Shown here one piece after another: positions 1 to 5,507 of a stretch of DNA of 5,813 bases. Source of the DNA: Oscillospiraceae bacterium (lineage in GTDB: Bacteria; Bacillota; Clostridia; Oscillospirales; Oscillospiraceae). The notes under the pieces were generated by a model that was given only the letters and a program-made list of their open reading frames with translations, had not been told where the DNA came from and ran no database searches. How positions within the stretch are numbered: the first letter of the stretch is position 1; the number at the start of each line of letters is the position of its first letter. Position numbers and translations under genes: made by a program. The DNA is taken from NCBI GenBank assembly GCA_020025295.1, contig JAHHSJ010000073.1, positions 1 to 5,813 of the forward strand, given 5' to 3'.

Positions 1-148
1 CCTCAAAAAACACATCGGACATATTGTGATCGTAGTGCTGCCCGGTATGAATCAATACTTCCTGAAAATGCTTGCGAAGCTCCCGGGAAACAACTGCCAG
101 CTTGATGAACTGAGGTCTGGCACCAACAACAGAACAGATTTTTTTCAT
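1..148 (-). CDS. wbpI: WbpI-like UDP-GlcNAc(3NAc)A 2-epimerase, N-terminal fragment
   Basis: This is the first 49 codons of a gene that continues past the left edge. It starts at ATG 148-146, directly after the TAA of the dehydrogenase gene, with GAGG at 160-157 as ribosome site (8-nt spacer). The visible protein begins MKKICSVVGARPQFIKLA and includes HTGQHYDHNMSDVFFE. The GARPQFIK nucleotide-binding start and the HTGQHYD-x-NMS-x-VFF block are typical of non-hydrolysing UDP-sugar 2-epimerases of the WbpI type; classical WecB usually has GTRPE instead. WbpI converts UDP-2,3-diacetamido-2,3-dideoxy-glucuronic acid to the manno epimer in the cytoplasm, the last step of the UDP-ManNAc3NAcA route. 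Its place after wbpE, wbpD and wbpA homologues supports that substrate. With only the N-terminus visible, a plain UDP-GlcNAc 2-epimerase (WecB) cannot be fully excluded. Confidence 0.85.
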   Translation of the reverse strand, partial: MKKICSVVGARPQFIKLAVVSRELRKHFQEVLIHTGQHYDHNMSDVFFE

Positions 149-1471
149 TTACAGTACCTCGATATTCTCACGGTTGGTGAGATTCTTTGTAACATTCTTG
201 CAGTCAAACACAGGCACGCCGCAGGTGGTGACCATTTCGTAGTCCACGGTGGTGTGCGCAGTGGTGATGATGACCATGTCGAACTGCTTGATGACATCAG
301 GATTGATTTCAGTGAGACCCTCATGCCACTGGTGCTTCTCGTCACGATACTTGGCAACGAAGGGATCGTAGAAGCTGATCTCAGCGCCGGTCTTCTCAAA
401 CTCTTCAATGACCTTGATAGCGGGGCTTTCACGGTAGTCGTCAATATCCTGCTTGTAGGCAACGCCCAGAACCAGCACCTTGGAGCCGTTGAGAGCCTTC
501 TTGTGGCGGTTCAGGATCTTGCCGGAACGCTCCACGGTATACTCAGGCATCCGGTCGTTCACCATCATGGAGGACTCGATCATGGAGGTGTGGAAGCCGT
601 ACTCACGAGCCTTCCAGCTCAGATAGTAGGGGTCCAGGGGGATGCAGTGACCGCCCAGACCGGGACCGGGATAGAATGCCTGGAAGCCATAGGGCTTGGT
701 CTTTGCTGCGTCAACAACTTCCCAGATGTTAATGCCCATCTTGTTGCAGAGGATAGCCATTTCGTTGATGAGACCGATGTTGATGTTACGGTAGGTGTTC
801 TCCAGAATCTTCTCCATTTCTGCAACAGCGGGGCAGGAAACGGTATGCACTTCGCTGTCCAGGATGGAGGAGTAAACCATGGAAATAACCTCAGCAGCAT
901 CAGCGCCGACAGCACCGACAACCTTGGGAGTGTTGCTGGTCTTGTAGATCAGATTGCCCGGATCCACACGCTCAGGAGAGAAGCCGAGATAGAAGTCCTC
1001 ACCGCACTTGAGACCGCTGCCTTCTTCCAGAATGGGCAGAAGCAGCTCTTCGGTGGTACCGGGGTAGGTGGTGGATTCCAGAACTACCATGGTGCCCTTG
1101 GTGAGATGCTTGGAGATTGCGATTGCAGAGTTCTTCACATAGCTGATATCAGGCTGCTGATGGGCATCCAGAGGCGTGGGAACGCAGATAGCGATGAAGT
1201 CCACATCGGAAACAAAGCTGAAATCGGTGGTAGCTCTCAGCATACCGTTTCCAACCAGCTCCTGGAGATCGGCATCGACTACATCGCCGATGTAGTTCTT
1301 ACCGGCGTTGACCATGTCAACTTTTTCCTTCTGCACATCAAAACCGATGGTCTTGAAGCCGTGCTTTGCCTTATCAACTGCCAGAGGCAGACCGACATAA
1401 CCAAGACCGCAGACACCCATGGTGAGGGTCTTGTTCTGAATTTTAGCAATCAGTTCTTCTTTCATAGACAT
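149..1471 (-). CDS. wbpA: UDP-N-acetylglucosamine 6-dehydrogenase (WbpA-type)
   Basis: A 440-residue cytoplasmic UDP-sugar dehydrogenase of the UDPGDH/MviM-type three-domain family; WbpA enzymes are about this long. It should oxidise C6 of UDP-GlcNAc in two NAD+-dependent steps to UDP-GlcNAc uronic acid. The N-terminal Rossmann domain carries GLGYVGLPLA (residues 22-31) and a following acidic residue in GFD (43-45). The substrate region includes ESTTYPGTTEE (132-142) and the central helix MEKILENTYRNINIGLINE (219-237). The catalytic cysteine is C276 in GPGLGGHCIPLDPYYL (269-284). The GGHCIP-x-DP form marks the UDP-GlcNAc/UDP-ManNAc branch; UDP-glucose dehydrogenases normally have CFPKD. The C-terminal UDP-binding domain has VLVLGVAYKQDIDDYRESPA (332-351). 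The start at 1471 has GAGGAG at 1488-1483 (11-nt spacer). A second ATG at 1465 (residue 3) is possible but further from that site. The gene lies 2 nt after the acetyltransferase stop. Confidence 0.95.
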   Translation of the reverse strand: MSMKEELIAKIQNKTLTMGVCGLGYVGLPLAVDKAKHGFKTIGFDVQKEKVDMVNAGKNYIGDVVDADLQELVGNGMLRATTDFSFVSDVDFIAICVPTPLDAHQQPDISYVKNSAIAISKHLTKGTMVVLESTTYPGTTEELLLPILEEGSGLKCGEDFYLGFSPERVDPGNLIYKTSNTPKVVGAVGADAAEVISMVYSSILDSEVHTVSCPAVAEMEKILENTYRNINIGLINEMAILCNKMGINIWEVVDAAKTKPYGFQAFYPGPGLGGHCIPLDPYYLSWKAREYGFHTSMIESSMMVNDRMPEYTVERSGKILNRHKKALNGSKVLVLGVAYKQDIDDYRESPAIKVIEEFEKTGAEISFYDPFVAKYRDEKHQWHEGLTEINPDVIKQFDMVIITTAHTTVDYEMVTTCGVPVFDCKNVTKNLTNRENIEVL

Positions 1472-1473
1472 AG

Positions 1474-2052
1474 TTAGATAATCTCCTCAACTAAAGAATT
1501 GTGGTTCATTTTATACTTCTTTCCACAGGCAGGGCAGGTGGCTACTCCGTCTGCAAAATCCAGTTTTTCACCGCACTGGCACACATAGCCCCGGATTCTG
1601 GCGGGGGAGCCATAGACCATGGCGTAATCCGGTACGTCTTTGGTAACCACGGAACCGGCACCGACGAAGGCATACTTGCCAATGTCGTGACCGCAGACGA
1701 TGGTGCAGTTGGCACCAAGGCTTGCGCCCTTTTTAATGGTGGTTTTGCGATATTCGGATTTTCTTTCAATAAATGCTCTGGGATTGATTACATTGGTAAA
1801 CACGCAGGAAGGTCCCAGAAATACTCCGTCTTCGCAGACAACGCCGGTATAAACGGAGACATTGTTCTGGATCTTTACGCCCTCTCCCAGCACAACATCC
1901 GGGGAGATGACCACATTTTGTCCGATGTTGCATCTGGGACCGATTTTACAGCCCTTCATCACATGGGAAAAATGCCAGATCTTGGTGCCTTCCCCAATCT
2001 CACAGCCTTCATCCACATAGCTGGATTCATGCACGAAATACTTCTTGTCCAT
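1474..2052 (-). CDS. wbpD: UDP-GlcNAc3NA N-acetyltransferase (WbpD-type, left-handed beta helix)
   Basis: A 192-residue hexapeptide-repeat acyltransferase, the same length class as WbpD/WlbB. It would transfer acetyl from acetyl-CoA to the 3-amino group of UDP-2-acetamido-3-amino-2,3-dideoxy-glucuronic acid, probably as a trimer. Family blocks seen: GEGTKIWHFSHVM (20-32), repeated I/V-G hexapeptide coils through residues 35-80, IQNNVSVYTGVVCEDGVFLG (61-80), PSCVFTNVINPRAFIERKSE (81-100), GANCTIVCGHDIG (113-125) and the acetyl-CoA end GAGSVVTKDVPDYAMVYGSPA (131-151). After the helix, residues 158-176 hold four cysteines (C158, C160, C173, C176) in a CxC-x12-CxxC arrangement resembling a small zinc ribbon. 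The ATG at 2052 overlaps the upstream TAA by one base (TAATG) and has GGAGG at 2064-2060 with a 7-nt spacer, so translation is probably coupled. PglD-type acetyltransferases are a weaker alternative because these blocks are WbpD-like. Confidence 0.93.
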   Translation of the reverse strand: MDKKYFVHESSYVDEGCEIGEGTKIWHFSHVMKGCKIGPRCNIGQNVVISPDVVLGEGVKIQNNVSVYTGVVCEDGVFLGPSCVFTNVINPRAFIERKSEYRKTTIKKGASLGANCTIVCGHDIGKYAFVGAGSVVTKDVPDYAMVYGSPARIRGYVCQCGEKLDFADGVATCPACGKKYKMNHNSLVEEII

Positions 2053-3179
2053 TAAAGAGCCTCCAGCACTCCGTTGATGATCTGCTGCTGCTCAGCTTCC
2101 TCCAGATAGGGGTGCATGGGCAGAGACAGGGTTCTTGCGCAGTAGTCGTCGGCGTTGCGGTAGGTTTCACCGTAGTGAGGCTCGTTCTTGAATACGGGCA
2201 GAGCGTGCTGGGGAGTGGGGTAGTAGATCATGTTGGGGATCTTCTTCTCGCTGAGGTGAGCGATTACTTTGTCACGGGTAGCAGTGTCCTTGGCAAGAAT
2301 TGCATACTGGGCGTAGACGCTTACGCAGTCTTCCTGGACAAAGGGAGTGGTAAAGTCCTTGGCAAATGCCTCGTTGTAGCGCTTGGCCACTACCTGACGG
2401 TTGTCCACTTCGTATGCCTTGAGTGCCTTCAGTTTGGGCAGCAGAATGGCAGCCTGGATGGTATCCAGACGGGAGTTCATGCCCACGCGGATATTGTCGT
2501 ACTTGCCGCCGGGACCCTTGCCATGGACGCAGATGGAACGGCAAACAGCTGCCAGCTCATCGTCATCCAGGAAAATAGCACCGCCGTCGCCGTAGCAGCC
2601 CAGAGGCTTTGCGGGGAAGAAAGAGGTGGTGGCAACGTGACCGAAGGAACAGCACTTTTTGCCCTTATAGGAAGCACCGAAGCTCTGTGCGGCATCCTCA
2701 ATCAGGATCAGACCATATTTTTCACAGATGGGGATAATAGCATCATAATCGCAGGGGTTGCCCAGAATATCAACGGCAACGACAGCCTTGGGCTTCAGCT
2801 TGCCCTCGGCCAGAACAGCTTTGATCTGACGCTCCAGGCTTTCAGGGCAGAGATCGTAGGTGTCCGGCTGAATGTCACAGAACACGGAAGCAGCACCGAA
2901 CATCTTGGAAGGCTCGGTGGAAGAGATGAAAGTGATGTCAGGGCAGAACACAGCGTCGCCTTCGCCGATGCCATAGAGCATATAAGCAATCTGCAGAGCA
3001 TCGGTACCGTTGGCACAGGTGATGCAGTGCTTGCGTCCTACAAAAGCGGCAAGTTCGGTTTCCAACTCCTTTACCTGAGGACCGCCGATGTACTTGGCGG
3101 ATTCCAGAACGGCTTGGATATTGGTATCAATTTCGGATTTCAGATTGTTATACTGAGCTTTTAAGTCAATAAACTGCAA
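2052..3179 (-). CDS. wbpE: UDP-3-keto-GlcNAcA 3-aminotransferase (WbpE-type)
   Basis: A 375-residue PLP-dependent DegT/DnrJ/EryC1/StrS aminotransferase. WbpE adds an amine from glutamate to C3 of UDP-2-acetamido-3-keto-glucuronic acid. Features in order: FIDLKAQY start (3-10), ANGTDALQIA phosphate-binding turn (56-65), EDAAQSFGASYKGK (161-174) with the PLP-ring aspartate D162 and Q165, the Schiff-base lysine K191 in SFFPAKPLGCYGDGGAIF (186-203), RVGMNSRLDTIQAAILLPKL (231-250), SVYAQY (287-292) and SLPMHPYLE (352-360). From memory these blocks resemble P. aeruginosa WbpE closely, more than they resemble 4-aminotransferases. The start codon is TTG at 3179-3177; AAGGA at 3190-3186 with a 6-nt spacer and the conserved FIDLK immediately after it support this. 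It is the first gene of the tightly packed second module, following a 241-bp spacer. Confidence 0.93.
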   Translation of the reverse strand: MQFIDLKAQYNNLKSEIDTNIQAVLESAKYIGGPQVKELETELAAFVGRKHCITCANGTDALQIAYMLYGIGEGDAVFCPDITFISSTEPSKMFGAASVFCDIQPDTYDLCPESLERQIKAVLAEGKLKPKAVVAVDILGNPCDYDAIIPICEKYGLILIEDAAQSFGASYKGKKCCSFGHVATTSFFPAKPLGCYGDGGAIFLDDDELAAVCRSICVHGKGPGGKYDNIRVGMNSRLDTIQAAILLPKLKALKAYEVDNRQVVAKRYNEAFAKDFTTPFVQEDCVSVYAQYAILAKDTATRDKVIAHLSEKKIPNMIYYPTPQHALPVFKNEPHYGETYRNADDYCARTLSLPMHPYLEEAEQQQIINGVLEAL

Positions 3180-3185
3180 GGAAAT

Positions 3186-3193
3186 TCCTTCTT
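3186..3193 (-). promoter_or_regulatory. Ribosome binding site for the TTG-started wbpE-like gene
   Basis: On the minus strand AGAAGGA-type purines (AAGGA at 3190-3186) lie 6 nt before TTG 3179-3177. No ATG in frame lies near the conserved N-terminus, so this site decides the start. Confidence 0.8.
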
Positions 3194-3308
3194 TCTACAT
3201 GGTGTATCATAATGATCGATAGCAATTTTCAGGTAAGTGCTTTAAAATCATAAGCTTTTGCAGCCGGAATGGCATCGCTGCGATAACCGGTTTGCTGGGC
3301 TTAATGCT

Positions 3309-3346
3309 AAAAGAGTAAAAGATGCCGGAAATAAAACCGACCGGCA
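3309..3346 (-). terminator. Weak hairpin with T-rich tail, possible attenuator
   Basis: On the minus strand TGCCGG (3346-3341) pairs perfectly with CCGGCA (3328-3323) around a 12-nt loop, followed at once by TCTTTTACTCTTTT (3322-3309). The stem has 6 GC-rich pairs. The tail is T-rich but interrupted by C and A, so it would be an inefficient intrinsic terminator that could reduce read-through from the first module into the second. On the plus strand the same hairpin has a run of six T at 3354-3359, set 7 nt away. Confidence 0.35.
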
Positions 3347-3382
3347 GATGGCGTTTTTTGTGCTTTTGACATATTACATCAT

Positions 3383-3422
3383 GCGCCGCAGGGAAGATAT
3401 TCCCTTGCTGCGCTGCTTTTTT
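3383..3422 (+). terminator. Strong hairpin with T-run on the plus strand, just after the sugar transferase stop
   Basis: The plus strand folds as a 12-pair stem (3383-3395 with 3400-3413) around a GATA tetraloop. It has one bulged T (3406) and one C/T mismatch, with the inner GGGAA/TTCCC block perfect. TTTTTT follows at 3417-3422. This has the form of an intrinsic terminator for plus-strand (antisense) transcripts. For the operon's own minus-strand RNA the stem begins 7 nt after the transferase TAA, but the sequence after it (ATGATGTAATATGT) lacks a U-run. In that direction it is more likely a stabilising or processing stem than a terminator. Confidence 0.5.
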
Positions 3423-4116
3423 AATCATTTTTCCCAAACACCGCTAATACTGTGCGGAACATGGTGGCAATATCTCCGAAGAAGGAGAAATGGGCAAGTG
3501 AGTCAAGATTATATTTCATCTTGCCGGGAAGAACCTCTTCCGTATAAACCTTGTCCACATTCTCAGCGGCATCTAAAAGCTCTGCCTCATCCTTATAGAG
3601 AATACTGGCTTCACTGGTGACACCGGCGGGCAGCAGCAGCGTTGCCAACATTTCCGGGGTGTAGGCCGCTACATATTTGGGTACCTCGGGGCGGGTGCCC
3701 ACAAAGGTCATTGTGCCGCGGAAAATATCAATGAGCTGGCACAGCTCATCCAGCCGATAGTCACGAATGATGTGCCCCACTTTTGTGATGCGGGAATCGC
3801 CGCTGACGGTGACCTGAGAACCGATTTTGTCGGCATCGGTAACCATGGAGCGGAATTTAAAAATGCGGAAATGCTTTCCGTACTGGGTGACACGCTCCTG
3901 CCGATAGAATACCGGACCGGGAGAGTCAATCTTGATGGCGATTGCCAGTACAAGAAATACCGGGGACAGAAGTACCAGCATAATCAGGGAGACCACAATA
4001 TCGAAGCAGCGCTTCAAAATCAGACTTCCCTGTCGTTTCCGGAGCAGTTCATAATAAGGGCGCACCTCCGCCGACCGGAGAGCGTCCGGCAGCTGCTCCC
4101 ACTTTTTTAAGATCAC
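3421..4116 (-). CDS. Undecaprenyl-phosphate sugar phosphotransferase (small PglC/WcaJ-type)
   Basis: A 231-residue monotopic phosphoglycosyl transferase of the bacterial sugar transferase family (PF02397). It would move a phosphosugar from a UDP-sugar onto undecaprenyl phosphate at the inner face of the membrane, starting a glycan repeat unit. After a roughly 30-residue N-terminal stretch comes KRCFDI and one hydrophobic segment (about 36-62) with the Ser-Pro break (S51-P52) typical of the re-entrant membrane helix. Then come DSPGPVFYRQERV (64-76), FKFRSM (86-91), the catalytic Asp-Glu pair D123-E124 in RLDELCQL (121-128), and FVGTRPEVPKYV (138-149). It lacks the multi-span N-terminal domain of long WbaP/WcaJ enzymes, matching the small PglC class. 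The start is GTG 4116-4114, supported by AAGGAG 8 nt upstream; it overlaps the preceding gene's TGA by 4 nt (GTGA). The sugar substrate cannot be read from the sequence; the neighbour suggests an amino-dideoxy sugar. Confidence 0.93.
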   Translation of the reverse strand: MILKKWEQLPDALRSAEVRPYYELLRKRQGSLILKRCFDIVVSLIMLVLLSPVFLVLAIAIKIDSPGPVFYRQERVTQYGKHFRIFKFRSMVTDADKIGSQVTVSGDSRITKVGHIIRDYRLDELCQLIDIFRGTMTFVGTRPEVPKYVAAYTPEMLATLLLPAGVTSEASILYKDEAELLDAAENVDKVYTEEVLPGKMKYNLDSLAHFSFFGDIATMFRTVLAVFGKND

Positions 4117-5318
4117 TGCACATACTCCTTCACGATTTTTGCGTAGGTATCTATGATATAATCCACTTCTTCATCGGAAAGCTTGGTGTGCAGGGGCAGG
4201 GTAATGGTGTTTACGAAGCGATTATAGGCATTGGGGAAGTCCTCAATGCGGAAGCCCATATTCCGGTAAGCCGTCATCATGGGCAGGGGCTTATAGTGGA
4301 CATTGCAGGCGATGCCGGCTTCTGCCATTTTAATGATAATATCGTTGCGCTGCTCTGCTGTAATGCCGGGGACTCTGGTGATATAGAGGTGACCGGAGGA
4401 GCGATGATTTTCAGTATAGTGGGGCAGCGTCTCAACGCCGAGAGGCTGGAAAGCAGCATCATAGCGGCGAATAATCTCTTCTCTGCGGCGCAGCATATCT
4501 TCATAGCGATCCATCTGGGCAAGACCGATAGCGGCGGCAATGTCCGTCATGTTGCACTTGTACCAGGGACCGACAATGTCGTACTCCCAGCTGCCCAGCT
4601 GTGTTTTTGCCAGGGCATCCTTGGACTGACCGTGGAGAGAGAACAGCTGCAGGCGGTGATAAATATCATCGTCGGAGATGCCGGGGATAGTCCGCCAGGT
4701 CAGTGCACCGCCTTCTGCGGTGGTGAGGTTTTTTACGGCGTGGAAGGAGAAACTGGAAAAATCGGCAATGCTGCCGACTTTGCGTCCGTGCCAGGTGGCA
4801 CCGAAAGCGTGGGCGGTATCGGCATTGACGGAGATCCGACCCATAGCTTTCTGAATCTCGTTGGCAGGGCGGAACAGATGACGCTTTGCTTCTACAATTT
4901 CATAAATGCGGTCATAGTCACAGGGAACACCGCCCAGATCCACGGGGATAATTACTTTGGTATGCTCATTGATGGCTTTTTCCAGCTGGTCATAGTCCAT
5001 CTGGAGATTGTCCTTCTGTACATCTACAAATACCAGCTTGGCACCCACATGGCACACAACGCTGGCGGATGCGGTATAGGTGTAGGCGGGAACGATGACT
5101 TCATCGCCGGCGCCGATGCCCAGAATGTGCAGCGCCATTTCTGCGCAGGCAGTCTGGGAATTTAAGCAGACTGCTCTGGAAACACCACAGAAGTCTGCGA
5201 TTCTTTTTTCAAGTTCTTTGGTCTTCGGACCGGTAGTGATCCAGCCGGACAGAATGGCATCTTTAACGTTGCGTACCTCCAGCTCTGTCATGTCAGGAGG
5301 AGAAAAAGGAATTTTCAT
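4113..5318 (-). CDS. DegT/DnrJ/EryC1/StrS aminotransferase, probable sugar-nucleotide 4-aminotransferase
   Basis: A 401-residue PLP-dependent sugar aminotransferase when started at ATG 5318-5316. Motifs: PFSPPDMTELEV start (4-15), GWITTGPKTKELE (25-37), LNSQTACAEMALHILGIGAG (52-71), GDEVIVPAYTYTASA (71-85), VNADTAHAFGATWHG (164-178) with D167 as the PLP-ring acid, the Schiff-base lysine K196 in SFHAVKNLTTAEGGA (191-205), and LPLHTKLSDEEVDYI (374-388). The histidine in D-x-AHA (H170), where WbpE has Q, is usual for 4-amino sugar makers such as PglE and ArnB. Together with the adjoining phosphoglycosyl transferase this suggests it aminates a UDP-4-keto-6-deoxy-HexNAc to give the first sugar (QuiNAc4N-like). 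That is inference; no 4,6-dehydratase is in the window. Relative to WbpE there is an extra stretch around residues 141-163. An in-frame TTG at 5342 would add 8 residues, but family alignment favours the ATG. A modest GTGAGAG lies just upstream. Confidence 0.9.
   Translation of the reverse strand: MKIPFSPPDMTELEVRNVKDAILSGWITTGPKTKELEKRIADFCGVSRAVCLNSQTACAEMALHILGIGAGDEVIVPAYTYTASASVVCHVGAKLVFVDVQKDNLQMDYDQLEKAINEHTKVIIPVDLGGVPCDYDRIYEIVEAKRHLFRPANEIQKAMGRISVNADTAHAFGATWHGRKVGSIADFSSFSFHAVKNLTTAEGGALTWRTIPGISDDDIYHRLQLFSLHGQSKDALAKTQLGSWEYDIVGPWYKCNMTDIAAAIGLAQMDRYEDMLRRREEIIRRYDAAFQPLGVETLPHYTENHRSSGHLYITRVPGITAEQRNDIIIKMAEAGIACNVHYKPLPMMTAYRNMGFRIEDFPNAYNRFVNTITLPLHTKLSDEEVDYIIDTYAKIVKEYVQ
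4125..4130 (-). promoter_or_regulatory. Ribosome binding site deciding the GTG start of the sugar transferase
   Basis: A perfect AAGGAG on the minus strand, 8 nt before GTG 4116-4114 and inside the last codons of the upstream aminotransferase. It fixes the GTG start and the 4-nt gene overlap. Confidence 0.85.
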
Positions 5319-5472
5319 AATGCTCTCACTTTCGTTTTGCAAAATTCATTGTGATATCCTGTGAAAACAATGGGGATAACAGCAGCAGAATTCTGAAATT
5401 GCATACTTTTCTGAGAAGAGCCAGCTCCCGCCGGAATAGGGGGTTTGTTGGGTGGGAGACAGATACTCACAC
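5319..5472 (-). promoter_or_regulatory. Predicted 5' leader of the operon
   Basis: The transcript predicted from the promoter at 5507-5479 would start near G5472, leaving about 154 nt before the aminotransferase ATG. The leader contains a C-rich stem candidate on the minus strand (5458-5454 CTCCC pairing with 5429-5425 GGGAG, two more pairs after an A/C mismatch, 18-nt loop) and a perfect 10-bp palindrome CAGAATTCTG at 5386-5395. It also holds short reading frames, described separately. I recognise no known riboswitch class. Confidence 0.4.
5326..5349 (-). other. Possible 7-residue upstream reading frame (MNFAKRK)
   Basis: ATG 5349-5347 opens seven codons ending in TGA 5328-5326, 7 nt before the aminotransferase ATG and in another frame. 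AGGA lies 7 nt upstream of this ATG, a better ribosome site than the GTGAGAG before the aminotransferase itself. Ribosomes ending here could restart on the downstream gene. It may equally be chance. Confidence 0.25.
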
Positions 5473-5478
5473 AAAATA

Positions 5479-5507
5479 ATAATAGCACGAATAAAAGAAT
5501 TTGTCGA
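5479..5507 (-). promoter_or_regulatory. SigA/sigma-70-type promoter of the operon, extended -10
   Basis: On the minus strand: -35 TCGACA (5507-5502, 5 of 6 matches to TTGACA), a 17-nt spacer, and -10 TATTAT (5484-5479, 5 of 6 matches to TATAAT). The -10 is preceded by TG plus one base (5487-5485), an extended -10. Predicted start is near G5472. It is the best promoter-like arrangement I found upstream of the first gene and points into it. Regulation beyond this is not evident. Confidence 0.7.

Larger units (their letters stand above)
3180..3420. other. Spacer between the two operon modules, no supported gene
   Basis: This 241-bp gap is the only sizeable spacer in the operon, where all other junctions are overlaps or gaps of 0-2 nt. 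It holds two hairpins (3383-3413 and 3323-3346), the wbpE ribosome site, and near 3206-3216 an inverted repeat ATCAT-A-ATGAT whose minus strand contains a -10-like TATGAT (3211-3206). I find no convincing -35 at 16-18 nt from it, so an internal promoter is only possible. A 76-codon minus-strand frame (3437-3207) crosses the gap but overlaps the transferase end, shows no family motif and no ribosome site, and is not called. Confidence 0.7.

Noticed and set aside
26..1477. 483-codon open frame on the plus strand, antisense to the dehydrogenase gene
   Set aside because: The minus-strand frame has complete UDP-sugar dehydrogenase motifs with the catalytic cysteine. The antisense frame has no family motif and is explained by codon bias of the real gene.
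3207..3437. 76-codon minus-strand frame across the spacer
   Set aside because: It overlaps the transferase end, crosses both hairpins, has no ribosome site and shows no motif.
3258..3620. 120-codon plus-strand frame starting in the spacer
   Set aside because: It runs through the strong plus-strand hairpin and T-run at 3383-3422 and then antisense into the sugar transferase; no motif or ribosome site.
1501..5165. Other long plus-strand frames antisense to the acetyltransferase and both aminotransferases (1501-2055, 2112-3164, 4188-5165)
   Set aside because: Each mirrors a well-supported minus-strand gene, has glycine/valine-rich composition without recognisable domains, and lacks a ribosome site.
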